DNA of 64,000 nucleotides from UBA4427 sp046351135 (GCA_046351135.1 JAXLZA010000003.1:62001-126000); one strand, 5' to 3'; positions 42,864 through 51,604 are shown, counted from the first letter of the stretch. The notes: generated by a model from the sequence alone, not told the origin. Made by a program: numbers and translations.

Positions 42864-42890
42864 TCGGGGCCGCACGGCGCCCGGGCCGCT

Positions 42891-43814
42891 TCACGACGCG
42901 TCGCGGAGCGAATAGTCGATCGGCAGCTCGATCGTGACCGCGCCCGAGGGCGGCGCGGGGTACGGTTCGGCCGCGCGGATCGCGTCGTGGGTCGCGCGTC
43001 GCAGCAGCGGCTGGGCTCCCTGCTCGAAGTCGATCGCCTGGATCCGGCCATCGGCCCGGATCGCCACGCGCGCGACGACACGCCCCTCGACCGCGCGCTT
43101 GCGGGCGAGCGGCGGGTAGTGCTTGCGCGCCTGGACCGCCGTGCGGACCGATTCGATGTAGCGCGCGTACGGATCGTCCTGCTCGTCGCCCCGACCCGTC
43201 GCGCGGCCCGGAAGGCCCGAGGCGTTCGATCCGTCCGAAGTCGCGCCCGCGCCCCCCGTTCCGTCCGCCGCGGCGAGCGCCGAGCCGTCTTCCGAGGCGC
43301 CCGCGACGGCTTCGCGTTCGGATGGGGAGTCGTCGAGCTGCGGCGCGGCCGAGGCGGAGGCGGAGGAAGAGGAAGAAGCCGGAGCGCTCGAATCGGATTC
43401 GCGAGGCGGCTCGGCGGCCGCTTCCGGCTCGGGCCTGGGCTCGGGCTCGGCCTCGAGGTCGGGCGCCGGCTCCGCCAGCGACTCCGGCGCACGTTCGGGC
43501 TCGGGGAGCGGAGCCGGCGCCGGCTTCGATGCCGCGGGCTTCGCCGCGACGGACGGCGGCGGCGCGGAGACGGCGGGGAGCGGCGTCGCGCGCGCCGACG
43601 AGGGCGACGCCGAGCCGCCCGAGCGGTGGGGCGCCGCCTCGATCACCCGCGTCTCCGGACCGTCGATTCGGATCTCCACGATCACCGCCTCGGGCGGGAG
43701 CGACGAGTCCGCGCGCGAGGGCGCGAGCACCGACACGAGCGTGAAGGCGCCCGCGACCAGCACGTGGAGCGCGCACGAGACGGCGATGCCGAAGCGCTGC
43801 GAGCGGTCGAGCAT
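42891..43814 (-). CDS. tonB: TonB family protein
   Basis: The 307-residue protein has an N-terminal membrane anchor (RFGIAVSCALHVLVAGAFTLVSVL) with the His conserved in TonB, a long Pro/Glu/Ala/Ser-rich periplasmic spacer (about 50-205) and a C-terminal TonB domain (RKHYPPLARKRAVEGRVVAR, IRADGRIQAIDFEQG). It couples the proton-motive force to outer-membrane receptors. It is the last gene of a leftward haem-uptake operon (receptor, PEP-CTERM/DNRLRE-like protein, HemP, TonB), 7 bp after hemP. exbB and exbD are not in the window and must be elsewhere. Confidence 0.88.
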   Translation of the reverse strand: MLDRSQRFGIAVSCALHVLVAGAFTLVSVLAPSRADSSLPPEAVIVEIRIDGPETRVIEAAPHRSGGSASPSSARATPLPAVSAPPPSVAAKPAASKPAPAPLPEPERAPESLAEPAPDLEAEPEPRPEPEAAAEPPRESDSSAPASSSSSASASAAPQLDDSPSEREAVAGASEDGSALAAADGTGGAGATSDGSNASGLPGRATGRGDEQDDPYARYIESVRTAVQARKHYPPLARKRAVEGRVVARVAIRADGRIQAIDFEQGAQPLLRRATHDAIRAAEPYPAPPSGAVTIELPIDYSLRDAS

Positions 43815-43821
43815 GGCGGGC

Positions 43822-43998
43822 CTACTTCGTCAGGATGAGTCGGTTGTTGCGGGTCACGCGCAGCGTGTAGACCTCGCCCTCGTGCTCGATCTGCACGATG
43901 CCGCGCGGCCCGAGCACGTCGCTCGCGCGCACGCGACGGACGCCCTTCCCCGCCTCGGCGCTCGCGCCCGGCGCCGCCGTCTCCGATCGATTCGCCAC
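43822..43998 (-). CDS. hemP: Hemin uptake protein HemP/HmuP
   Basis: A 58-residue protein ending VRASDVLGPRGIVQIEHEG followed by EVYTLRVTRNNRLILTK, the HemP/HmuP signature. I start it at GTG 43998 because GGGAGG lies 7-8 bases upstream and this gives the usual family length; an ATG at 44022 is in the same frame. HemP-like proteins are small factors required for hemin utilisation, in some species acting as co-activators of haem-receptor genes. Its presence firmly marks the surrounding genes as a haem-uptake locus. Confidence 0.85.
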   Translation of the reverse strand: MANRSETAAPGASAEAGKGVRRVRASDVLGPRGIVQIEHEGEVYTLRVTRNNRLILTK

Positions 43999-44087
43999 GT
44001 CTCGTCCTCCCGCGCTGCCCATCGGCGGCTTCGTCGACTCCCCGAGATCCGGATCGGGATCCTCCCCATCGCGCTCCCGCGGCGGGA

Positions 44088-44921
44088 TCACGACGCCCCT
44101 CCGTCGCGGTCCGCGACCGATTCCGAGACCGAGCTCGAGCCCGCGCACCGCTTCGCGCCCGGGCGCGCTCGCGATCCCGTGCCGGCCATCGGGACCGCGC
44201 TCCGTCGCGCCGAACGCCCCCGACGACGCGCGATCGCCAGCGCGGCCAGGCCAGCGGCGAGCGCCGGAGCCGACGCGGGCTCGGGGACCTCGGTCTGCAG
44301 GATCAGCATGGGCTTCAGCGACGCCGCGACCGAGGCCTCGCGCGCGTGCATGCCCATCACCCGCGCCGTCGGACTCGTCAGCGCGAAGCCTTCATTGGGC
44401 GTGAGCCCCGTGATCCAGTCGAGCACGACCGGCGTCGCGTCGCAGAGCTGGGCGCCGAAGGCCGTGATGCCCGTGATCGTGTCGAAGGGGACGTCGACGG
44501 CCGGTCTGTTCTGCCAGGTCAGCGTCGCCTCGCTCCAGGGCGCGAGGACCTCGCGACACTCGAGGGTGGCGGGCAGGTCCGAGGTGTCGCCGAAGCCGGT
44601 GAAGTCGAAGGCGTAGGTCACGACCAGGGTCGCCTGGGTCAGGACGTGACCGACGGGAAGATCGGCCTGGGTCACGTCGAACCAGAGATGGGTCGCGAAC
44701 TCGTGCGCGGTCGAGCTCTCGTCGAGGGCGCGGAAGGCGTAGAGCGTCGGGCTCCCACCGCGCGCGAGGCCCGGGACGAAGGAGTACGGCGCCGAGTCCT
44801 CGGAGACGGGAATCACGACGGTGTCGGCCCGGGCCGAAGCGACGAAGGCGAGCGCCGCGATGGCGGGGATCCACGCGCGCGGGCGTCGGCGCGGCGGGAC
44901 GGAGCGAGGCGATCGGTGCAT
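44088..44921 (-). CDS. Exported PEP-CTERM protein with a DNRLRE-like domain, in the haem operon
   Basis: The 277-residue protein has an N-terminal signal (WIPAIAALAFVASARA), a beta-rich domain with HEFATHLWFDV, LPVGHVLTQATLVVTYAFDFTG and SEATLTWQNRPAVD that looks like a DNRLRE/carbohydrate-binding-like sandwich, and the sorting signal VPEP followed by a hydrophobic helix and RRR. The tail continues about 40 residues past the usual basic cluster, which is atypical. ATG at 44921 has GGAGG 7 bases upstream. It lies 23 bp after the TonB receptor stop and 89 bp before hemP, so it is inside the haem operon. A surface haem- or haemoprotein-binding role is only a hypothesis. Confidence 0.72.
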   Translation of the reverse strand: MHRSPRSVPPRRRPRAWIPAIAALAFVASARADTVVIPVSEDSAPYSFVPGLARGGSPTLYAFRALDESSTAHEFATHLWFDVTQADLPVGHVLTQATLVVTYAFDFTGFGDTSDLPATLECREVLAPWSEATLTWQNRPAVDVPFDTITGITAFGAQLCDATPVVLDWITGLTPNEGFALTSPTARVMGMHAREASVAASLKPMLILQTEVPEPASAPALAAGLAALAIARRRGRSARRSAVPMAGTGSRARPGAKRCAGSSSVSESVADRDGGAS

Positions 44922-44944
44922 GACGAGACCTCCGGATGAGCGGA

Positions 44945-47155
44945 TCAGGGGAACGTCCCGCGCAGGCCAATCAGGAAGGATCGGCCGCGCACGACGTACG
45001 AATCGACGACGCGGTTGTCGGTGACGTTCTGGACGTCCGCGAAGAGCTCGAGCTTGCGGCCGAGCCAGGGCTCGAGGGGCTGGCGAAGACGCATGTCGAG
45101 CTCGAAGGACGTGTTCGACTCGGCGCCGGTCGCGAAGCTGCTCGACCCGGTCCCGCTCCGTTCGATCACGGCGCGATCGCGCCACTGGCCGCGCGCCGTC
45201 CACGTCGTCCCGACCCGCGGCGCAGTCAGCGTGACCGCGCCGTTGGCGACGTGCTCGGGGGAGTTCGGCAGCCGGTCGTCGGGGAGCTTGATGTTCGAGT
45301 CGTCGACCAGGCTGCGGTTCCAGGTGTATCCGAGCTGGACCTCGACGAGCTCATGGGGTCGCAGCGCGAGGCGCGCCTCGATGCCGTAGGACCGCAGGTC
45401 GTCGAGGTTCGTGTTCTGGAAGACCGAGCCCGTGACGGGCGTTGTCTGATCGGCACACCAGACGGGATCGATCGGACACAGGACCGGGTTGGGCGGGATC
45501 GTCACCGTATCGATCTGGATGTCCTGGCCCTGATAGGCGGCGCGGATGTAGTCGGTCGTCTTGCTGTAGAAGCCGGTGACCGTCGTCGACAGCCATCGGA
45601 CCGGCGTCGCCTCGACGCTCGCGCGCAGCGCCCAGGCCTTCTCGGCCGAGAGCCCGCGGCTGCCGGCGAGGAAGTAGCCGTTCTGGAACGCGGGCGGCTG
45701 ATAGAGCTCGCGGAGCGAGGGATACCGGATGGCGCGGCCCGCGGAGAGGCGGAGCTTCAGCGCGCGGACCTCGTCCCCGCGCCAGGGCGTGAAGAGCACG
45801 GCTGCCTGCGGCAGCCAGGCGCCGTAGAACCTCGAGTGCATCTCGCGGCGGATGCCGATCTCGCTCGAGAGCCAGCTCGCGAGCTCCGACTCGGCGACGA
45901 GGAAGAGCCCGCCGCGGTAGATCCGCTCCTGCAGCTCGCCGGGATCGACCTGGATGTCGGGATCCGACGGCGGACCCTCCTCGAGCTCGATCGCGAAGGT
46001 CGAGGCGTCGACGCCGAGCGTGAGGGCGTGGGTCGTCGGTCCGAGCTCGAGGAAGTGCTCGCCCGAGAGCTGGAGGCGGGTGAACGAGTCGTCGAGCCGG
46101 TAGTCGCGACCGACGTCGGTGTCGAGCCAGTCGGCCTCGGAGGTCAGCATCGCGACGACGGCAGACGCGTCGCCGACGGCGAGGCGCGCCTCCTGGGAGA
46201 AGAGCCAGCGCTGCTCTTCGCGCCGCGACGTGATCGGCCCGCCGTCGAGCGCGAATCCGTCGTCGCGGATCCGGTAGCCGAGGCGCGTCTTGAGCTCGAG
46301 CGCGTCGGTCGGCCGGGCCGCGATCGTTCCGTAGAGGTCGTGGGTCCGATAGAGCGAGCCTTCTCCGAAGGGCGACGGGAGACCGTCGTCCGGATCCTGG
46401 CTCGTCGGATCCGGCGTCTCGAACCCGCCGATCTGGTTGAAGTCGTAGACGAGATTCCCGCCGAGCCGGGCGTTGCCCCAGCCCGTCGTGAGCTCGCCGC
46501 TCACCTGCTCCTGATCGCCGTTCGCGATCATCGCGTCGACGGCGGCGCCGTCGCGCGGCGGGTCCTTCGTGATGACGTTGATGACGCCGCCCGCTGCGCG
46601 CGCCGTGTAGCGCAGCGCCTGCGGCCCGCGCAGGATCTCGATGCGCTCGACGTTCGCGAAGAGCAGATCGCCGAGATCGCCGGCGCGCTCGTTCTCCCCT
46701 GCATAACGCTGACCGTTGACGAGCAGCTCGGTGAACTCGGGCGGCAGGCCGTCGATGCGCACCGCGGCGCGCTGGCCCTGGACCTGGCTCGTCAGGCGAA
46801 GTCCGGGGATCGCCTCGAGCGCCTCGATCGCGTTGATCGCGGGCAGATCGCGCAGCTTCTCCTCGTCGAGGACCTCCGTCTCGACCGGGGTGTCCTGGTA
46901 GATCTCGGCCGGGCGAAGTCGCTGGTCCTCGACCGCGATCGTTTCGGCGCGCAGGGTGGTCGGGGCGGGGGTCGAGAGTGGGGGGTGGCTCGAGCTCGGA
47001 CTCGCGTTCGGGGCAGGAACCTGGGATCGGGTCCGCGGTTGGACCGGGGCCGACTTCGGGGCCGTCGCCTCGTCCTCGGCCTGGGCCATCGATGCCCAGC
47101 CGAGACCGGTCGTTGCGAGGAGCGCCGGGCACGAGAGGAATGCGAACGCGATCAC
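44945..47155 (-). CDS. TonB-dependent haem/siderophore receptor
   Basis: The roughly 736-residue outer-membrane receptor has a signal-like N-terminus, a TonB-box-like AETIAVED, the plug domain (VETEVLDEEKLRDLPAINAI, GLRLTSQVQGQRAAVRIDGL, IEILRGPQALRYTARAAGGVINVITK) and a 22-strand-type barrel ending in LIGLRGTFP. A Fur box (47385-47401) lies upstream and hemP, tonB and an HmuTUV-like importer are adjacent, so haem is the likeliest ligand. The FRAP/NPNL haem-receptor motif is not obvious. The start is uncertain: GTG 47155 gives a hydrophobic signal but few basic residues; an in-frame TTG further upstream is possible. Followed 23 bp later by the PEP-CTERM gene. Confidence 0.85.
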   Translation of the reverse strand: MIAFAFLSCPALLATTGLGWASMAQAEDEATAPKSAPVQPRTRSQVPAPNASPSSSHPPLSTPAPTTLRAETIAVEDQRLRPAEIYQDTPVETEVLDEEKLRDLPAINAIEALEAIPGLRLTSQVQGQRAAVRIDGLPPEFTELLVNGQRYAGENERAGDLGDLLFANVERIEILRGPQALRYTARAAGGVINVITKDPPRDGAAVDAMIANGDQEQVSGELTTGWGNARLGGNLVYDFNQIGGFETPDPTSQDPDDGLPSPFGEGSLYRTHDLYGTIAARPTDALELKTRLGYRIRDDGFALDGGPITSRREEQRWLFSQEARLAVGDASAVVAMLTSEADWLDTDVGRDYRLDDSFTRLQLSGEHFLELGPTTHALTLGVDASTFAIELEEGPPSDPDIQVDPGELQERIYRGGLFLVAESELASWLSSEIGIRREMHSRFYGAWLPQAAVLFTPWRGDEVRALKLRLSAGRAIRYPSLRELYQPPAFQNGYFLAGSRGLSAEKAWALRASVEATPVRWLSTTVTGFYSKTTDYIRAAYQGQDIQIDTVTIPPNPVLCPIDPVWCADQTTPVTGSVFQNTNLDDLRSYGIEARLALRPHELVEVQLGYTWNRSLVDDSNIKLPDDRLPNSPEHVANGAVTLTAPRVGTTWTARGQWRDRAVIERSGTGSSSFATGAESNTSFELDMRLRQPLEPWLGRKLELFADVQNVTDNRVVDSYVVRGRSFLIGLRGTFP

Positions 47156-47566
47156 GCGAGACGACCCGGCCGCCCGGCGCCTGGGTCGAGCGACGCAGTG
47201 CGAACGGACCGGGACGGCGAGTTCGGACCGGAGGCCTCCCGGATTCCCAGGCGATTTCGGCGGACACGAGCGCAAAGGCGGACCCCTCGGGCCGAGAGGT
47301 CTCGGCCCCGATTGCGTCCGGGTCCCCCTGGCTGGCGGGCTGGGCTTGCTCGAGCGGTCGGGACGCGAGCTCAATCTAATGAACTTGAAAATCATTTTCA
47401 ATATGCTTTCATCCGTTCGCCCCGCCAGCCAGAGCCCCGGCTCGAGCCAGCGCGCGCCGAGCGCATCGCCCCGATCGCGATGCCGACCCGGCGCCTTCCT
47501 GGTCCGACGCCGGATTCCGCAAGGCCGCGGTCCCCGTCGTCGAGCCCCCGACCTCGAGGCCGCCCC
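47156..47566. promoter_or_regulatory. Divergent control region of the haem-uptake locus
   Basis: These 411 bp separate the receptor (-) from the rightward haem genes (+). No gene is supported inside. The region around 47375-47410 is the only AT-rich part and carries the Fur box, placed where it could control both divergent promoters. If the receptor starts at 47155, its leader is about 230 nt; if it starts at an upstream in-frame TTG, the gap is shorter. Confidence 0.5.
47385..47401. promoter_or_regulatory. Fur box (perfect 17-bp palindrome)
   Basis: TTGAAAATCATTTTCAA is a perfect palindrome about C47393. Its core TGAAAAT-C-ATTTTCA matches the 7-1-7 Fur consensus TGATAAT-n-ATTATCA at 12 of 14 arm positions. 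It lies between the divergent haem-receptor and haem-importer operons, so iron-replete Fur should repress both. Confidence 0.8.
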
Positions 47567-48013
47567 ATGCAGACCCAGACCGCCTGCCCCGCCCGTCCGA
47601 GCGCGATGCCCGCGCCTTCGCGCTGGACCGCTGCACGCTTCTTCGATCTCCTTCCGCAGCTCGGCCGATTGCGCGTGATCTCGATCTGCGGCCCGAGCGT
47701 TTTCGAGTCGCTCTGCTGCGCGGGCGCATACTCGATCGACGACGGCTCGCTCGACATGGTCACGAGCGAGTTCCATTGGCACGTCGCGCTCGAGCGCTTC
47801 CGCCATCTGCAGTCCCACGACGCCGTCCACGGCCGCTCCGGCCGCAACGTGCTCTTCTTCGAGCTGCGCGAGCGCCGGGAAGCCGCGCCCTTTCTCCGCG
47901 TATACGTCTACCGTGCGCCCGGCGCGGACTTCGATCCCGCGATCGAGTCCGTCTTCCGCGCCGCCCATGCCGAGCTCGCGGACGGCGTCGAGCTCGCGGC
48001 GGAGGCGAAGTAA
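47567..48013 (+). CDS. Small haem-locus protein, possibly ChuX/HutX- or HmuS-like
   Basis: The 148-residue cytosolic protein has a central LRVISICGPSVFESLCCAGAYSI and a C-terminal half HGRSGRNVLFFELRER and FLRVYVYRAPGADFDPAI. The 'xxFFExx...(V)YVxR...D' order is reminiscent of the haem-binding domain of ChuX/HutX and of half a HmuS protein, but similarity is weak by eye. Adjacent Cys residues (CC at about 50-51) might ligate haem. It is first of the rightward haem operon; its TAA overlaps hmuT (TAATG). The start ATG at 47567 has only a weak GAGG upstream. Function assignment is by context. Confidence 0.5.
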   Translation: MQTQTACPARPSAMPAPSRWTAARFFDLLPQLGRLRVISICGPSVFESLCCAGAYSIDDGSLDMVTSEFHWHVALERFRHLQSHDAVHGRSGRNVLFFELRERREAAPFLRVYVYRAPGADFDPAIESVFRAAHAELADGVELAAEAK

Positions 48014-48960
48014 TGCGACGCCTCCATCCGCTCTTCGTTCCCGCCGTCGTCGTCACGCTCGCGATCGAGGTCCTGATCGCCTCGACCGCGCGCTCCGCCG
48101 AGCCCGAGAGCGGGCATTCGAGCGCGCCTGGGGCCGCCACCGTCGCCGAACGCGCGCCCGCATCGACACCGATCCGCGTCGCCACGCTCCTGCCCTGGGC
48201 CGGCGACGCCGTCGGCCTCGCGGGCGAGTCCGCCGTGCTCGTCGCCGGCGTCCGCCGCTCGCTCCACGCGCCGCTGCCGGATGGCCTGATCGATCTCGGC
48301 AATCCCCACGCCCCGAGCCTCGAGCGCCTCGCCGAGGCGCGACCCGATCTCGTGGTCGCAGACGCCGCGATCCACGCCCGCCTGGCCGCCCCGATCGGGA
48401 AGCTCGGCCCCCGCGTGCTGCTCCTCGAGACCGCCACCGTCGAGCAGACCCTCGACGCGCTCGCACAGCTCTCGCAGGCGCTCGGCGGCGCCCCGGCGCT
48501 CGACGCGCGGATCGCGGCGACGCGCTCCCGGATCACCGCCCTCTCCGGCCGGACCCGCGCGTCGCTGGTCGCCCTCTTCGGTGCGCCCGGCACGTTCTAC
48601 GTCATGACCGAGCGTGCGTGGCTCGGCGATCTCGCGAAGACGCTCGGCTTCGAGCTCGCGATCGCGGGCGGCGGCGACGAGCGCTTCCCGGGGCTGGTCG
48701 CCGTCTCCGACGAGGTGATGGCGACGGCCCGCCCCGACCTCGTCCTGCTCGTGGCCCACGGCGATCCGCGGAAGATCCGCGCGGACCTCGAGCGCCGCAC
48801 CGCCGGCGGCGGGGCCTGGGCCGGCCTCTCGAAGGCCCGCCTCGGCATCCACGTCCTCGATCCCGATCTCTTCAGCGCGAATCCGGGGCTCGGGATCGTC
48901 GAGGCCGCCGAGACGCTCGTCGAGCTCTCCTCCGGAACGACGACGGGTCGGAATCGATGA
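48013..48960 (+). CDS. hmuT: Haem ABC transporter, periplasmic binding protein (HmuT-like)
   Basis: The 315-residue exported protein has a signal peptide (PLFVPAVVVTLAIEVLIA) and the cobalamin/haem-binding-protein fold: RVATLLPWAGDAVGLAGE, DLGNPHAPSLERLAEARPDLVVAD, then VEQTLDALAQLSQALG, and ARPDLVLLVAHGDPRK in the second lobe. It would carry haem across the periplasm to the permease. GGAGG lies just before the ATG, which overlaps the previous TAA. Its TGA overlaps the permease start (ATGA). Haem rather than cobalamin is inferred from HemP, TonB receptor and Fur control. Confidence 0.8.
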   Translation: MRRLHPLFVPAVVVTLAIEVLIASTARSAEPESGHSSAPGAATVAERAPASTPIRVATLLPWAGDAVGLAGESAVLVAGVRRSLHAPLPDGLIDLGNPHAPSLERLAEARPDLVVADAAIHARLAAPIGKLGPRVLLLETATVEQTLDALAQLSQALGGAPALDARIAATRSRITALSGRTRASLVALFGAPGTFYVMTERAWLGDLAKTLGFELAIAGGGDERFPGLVAVSDEVMATARPDLVLLVAHGDPRKIRADLERRTAGGGAWAGLSKARLGIHVLDPDLFSANPGLGIVEAAETLVELSSGTTTGRNR

Positions 48961-49979
48961 CGACCCTCGTCTGGCAGATCCGCAGCCGCTTCGCGCTGAT
49001 CTTCGATCCGGCGCTCGGCTGGACCGCCGTCTTCGGACTGGCCTTCGTCGCGGCGGGGGTCCTCGCCGCGACGCAGGGGGCGGCGGATCTGTCGGTGCGC
49101 GAGCTGCTGGGCGCGTTGTTGGACGCGGCGCATCCGCTCCGGGCGGTCGTCTGGGACGTGCGGCTGCCGCGGGCGGTCTGTGCGGCGATGGTCGGCCTCG
49201 ATCTCGCGCTGGCCGGGGCGCTGCTGCAGACGGCGGTGCGCAACCCGCTGGCGGATCCGGGCGTGCTCGGCGTGACGGCCGGCGCGGGGCTCGGCGCGCT
49301 CGTCGTGATCCTCTTCCTTCCCGAGCAGGCGGCGCTCGTTCCCTGGGCGGCCTTCGCGGGCGGGCTCGGGGCGATCGGTGCGATCGTGGCGCTGGTCTTC
49401 TCGAAGCCGGGGCAGACCGGGGCACTGCGGATCGTGCTCTCGGGGGTCGCGCTGCAGGCGGTGCTCTTCGCGGGCATCGCGCTGCTGACCTTCGCGTTCG
49501 CCGATCGCGCCCCGGCCTTCGCGGCGTTCATGGTCGGCTCGCTCAACGGAACGGGCTGGTCGGACGCGGGCCGCATGCTCCTGCCGAGCCTGATCGGGAT
49601 CGCGGGCGTCGCACTCTCGCGCCGCACGCTCGACGTCCTTCTGCTCGACGACGGCGCAGCCGGCGGGCTCGGGGTCTCGGTCCTGCGCGCGCGCTTCGTG
49701 GCGGCGGGGCTCGCGGCCCTGCTGGCGGCGGCGGCGGTCAGCGCGGCGGGGCTCGTCGGGTTCGTGGGACTCGTCGTGCCGAACGGGCTGCGCCTGCTCG
49801 TCGGCCCCGATCACGCCGCCCTCCTGCCCGCCTCGGCGCTCGCCGGGGCCGCGCTCGTCCTGCTCGCCGACACGGTCTCGCGCACGGCCATGGCGCCCAT
49901 CGAGCTTCCCGTCGGCGCGCTGCTCTCCCTGCTCGGGGGGCCCTACTTCCTCTTCATCCTCTGGAAGAAGCTGCCATGA
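48957..49979 (+). CDS. hmuU: Haem ABC transporter permease (FecCD family, HmuU-like)
   Basis: The 340-residue FecCD/BtuC-type permease has about ten hydrophobic helices, VWDVRLPRAVCAAMVGLDLALAG (the RLPR motif), LLQTAVRNPLADPGVLGVTAGAGLGAL, and the C-terminal GLVGFVGLVVPNGLRLLVGPDHAALLP plus PVGALLSLLGGPYFLFIL. All are family hallmarks. It forms the inner-membrane channel. It overlaps hmuT and hmuV by 4 bp at either end (ATGA), indicating one transcript. Confidence 0.9.
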   Translation: MTTLVWQIRSRFALIFDPALGWTAVFGLAFVAAGVLAATQGAADLSVRELLGALLDAAHPLRAVVWDVRLPRAVCAAMVGLDLALAGALLQTAVRNPLADPGVLGVTAGAGLGALVVILFLPEQAALVPWAAFAGGLGAIGAIVALVFSKPGQTGALRIVLSGVALQAVLFAGIALLTFAFADRAPAFAAFMVGSLNGTGWSDAGRMLLPSLIGIAGVALSRRTLDVLLLDDGAAGGLGVSVLRARFVAAGLAALLAAAAVSAAGLVGFVGLVVPNGLRLLVGPDHAALLPASALAGAALVLLADTVSRTAMAPIELPVGALLSLLGGPYFLFILWKKLP

Positions 49980-50779
49980 CGATCGCTCTCGACGCCCGTC
50001 GACTCCACGTCCGCCATCCCGGCATCGACCGCGATGCGCTGCGCGACGTCTCGCTCGAGGTCGTGACCGGCGAGATCCTCGCCCTGGTCGGTCCCAACGG
50101 CTCGGGCAAGTCGACGCTCCTGCGCGCCCTCGGACGCGAGCTCGACGCGCGCAGCGGCGCCGTCCTGCTCGACGGACGCTCGCTCGCGACGCTCCCCCGC
50201 CGCTGGCTCGCGCGGCGCATGGCGCGACTTCCGCAGGATCCACAGGGGCCGGAAGGCTTCACCGTCGAGTCCCTCGTCCGCGCCGGCCGCCATCCCCACA
50301 TCGCCTACTTCGCCTCCTACGACGAGCGCGACGAACGGGTCGTCGCCGACGTGCTCGAGGCCGTCGAGCTCGCCGAGCTGCGGACGCGGCCCCTCGCGTC
50401 GCTCTCGGGCGGCGAGCGGCGGCGGGCCTGGATCGCGATGGCCCTGGCCCAGGAGCCCGAGTTCCTGCTCCTCGACGAGCCGACGACGGCCCTCGACCTG
50501 CGCCACCAGTTCGAGCTGCTCGACCTGCTGCGCCGACTCAACCGCGAGCGCAGGACGACGATCCTGCTCTCGCTCCACGACCTCGAGCACGCGGCCCACG
50601 TCGCCGATCGCGTCGCCGTGATGTGTCGAGGTCGACTCTACGCCGCCGGCCGACCCGAGGAGGTCCTGACCGAGGAGACCCTGCTCGACGTGTTCCGGGT
50701 CGCGACCCGGATCCACGTCTCGCCGGACGGCCTCACGCTGCGGGTCCTCGGCCCGGGCGACCCGATCCGGGCCTTCTGA
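49976..50779 (+). CDS. hmuV: Haem ABC transporter ATP-binding protein (HmuV-like)
   Basis: The 267-residue ATPase has Walker A GPNGSGKST, the Q-loop (LPQDPQGPEG), the signature LSGGERRR, Walker B LLLDEPTTALD and the H-loop SLHDLEHA. The order and length fit the FecE/BtuD/HmuV group. It powers haem import with HmuTU. It overlaps the permease by 4 bp (ATGA at 49976-49979). The next gene is 114 bp away and may or may not be cotranscribed. Confidence 0.9.
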   Translation: MTIALDARRLHVRHPGIDRDALRDVSLEVVTGEILALVGPNGSGKSTLLRALGRELDARSGAVLLDGRSLATLPRRWLARRMARLPQDPQGPEGFTVESLVRAGRHPHIAYFASYDERDERVVADVLEAVELAELRTRPLASLSGGERRRAWIAMALAQEPEFLLLDEPTTALDLRHQFELLDLLRRLNRERRTTILLSLHDLEHAAHVADRVAVMCRGRLYAAGRPEEVLTEETLLDVFRVATRIHVSPDGLTLRVLGPGDPIRAF

Positions 50780-50893
50780 ACGGGCGTTCGATCCGGCAAC
50801 CGCCGCCGCTCCGTCATTCGACCGCCATCGAGCCGCCGACCAACGCCCCTCCAACTGCCCATCCAAGAGCCATCCGGCCGAGAGGAGATGCCC

Positions 50894-51517
50894 ATGAAGA
50901 CCGCCGCCAAGCCCATGCCGAAGGAGTTCCTGTCCTGGCAGATCGCCCTTCGCCACCACACGATGACGGCCCGCAACGGCGCGCCGCACGTCGGCGTCGT
51001 GCCCATCGTCTGCGTGCGCCGCCCCGGAGCCCATCTCGGCGTCGTGATGCACAACGTCGTCTGCGGCCTGCTCCCGAACGAACGCCTGCTCGACGCGAAG
51101 ACCCGCGAGTTCCGCGCCCTCTACGAGGGCCACATCGCGAAGGGCGCCCGCGCCGTCTACGACGCCGGCATCGAATACCTGCTCGACTACTACGGATCGA
51201 GCGACGCCTTCGATGCCGGCAGCCTGACGTCGCTGCTCCCCGAGGACGGCCCGCTCGTCGAGGCGCTGCGCGCCGAGCGCCGCTGCTCGCTCGTCTTCAA
51301 CGTCTTCGACACCGACGCCCCCGACCGCCTCGGCCATCCGCGCTGCCATCAGCTCGACTGCTTCGCGGACGTGCTCGAGGAGGGCCCTGTCTACGAGAAC
51401 GTCTGGTGGCACAACACGCTCTTCCACGGCAAGGCCGACGGCCACGTCGTAATCCACTTCAAGCACGATCGGAGCTTCGACACGCGCTTCGGAGGGCTGA
51501 CGGCGCTTCGGAGCTGA
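50894..51517 (+). CDS. Hypothetical protein downstream of the haem importer
   Basis: I do not recognise this 207-residue protein. It has no signal peptide or membrane helix. Features are LSWQIALRHHTMTARNG, a hydrophobic strand pair VGVVPIVCVRRP and LGVVMHNVVCGLLP, VFDTDAPDRLGHPRCHQLDCFADV, and a His-rich C-terminus (WWHNTLFHGKADGHVVIHFKHD). GAGGAG is 6 bases before the ATG at 50894; the ATG at 50888 directly abuts it and is less likely. It follows hmuV by 114 bp on the same strand, so a haem-related role is possible but unproven. Confidence 0.55.
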   Translation: MKTAAKPMPKEFLSWQIALRHHTMTARNGAPHVGVVPIVCVRRPGAHLGVVMHNVVCGLLPNERLLDAKTREFRALYEGHIAKGARAVYDAGIEYLLDYYGSSDAFDAGSLTSLLPEDGPLVEALRAERRCSLVFNVFDTDAPDRLGHPRCHQLDCFADVLEEGPVYENVWWHNTLFHGKADGHVVIHFKHDRSFDTRFGGLTALRS

Positions 51518-51604
51518 GTGACGAGGCGAGCCCGTCCGGAACGCGTGTTCCGACCAGCCAGCGAGACGACGAGCCGGGCGCGGGCCCGGCAAGGAGAGAT
51601 GGAA

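Noticed and set aside
47393..47395. ATG inside the Fur box as the start of the TonB receptor
   Set aside because: It would put the start codon in the centre of the operator and add about 80 Pro/Arg-rich residues before the signal peptide.
44936..48013. 1025-residue plus-strand frame over the TonB receptor
   Set aside because: Antisense shadow; only the last 149 codons (from 47567) form a plausible gene.
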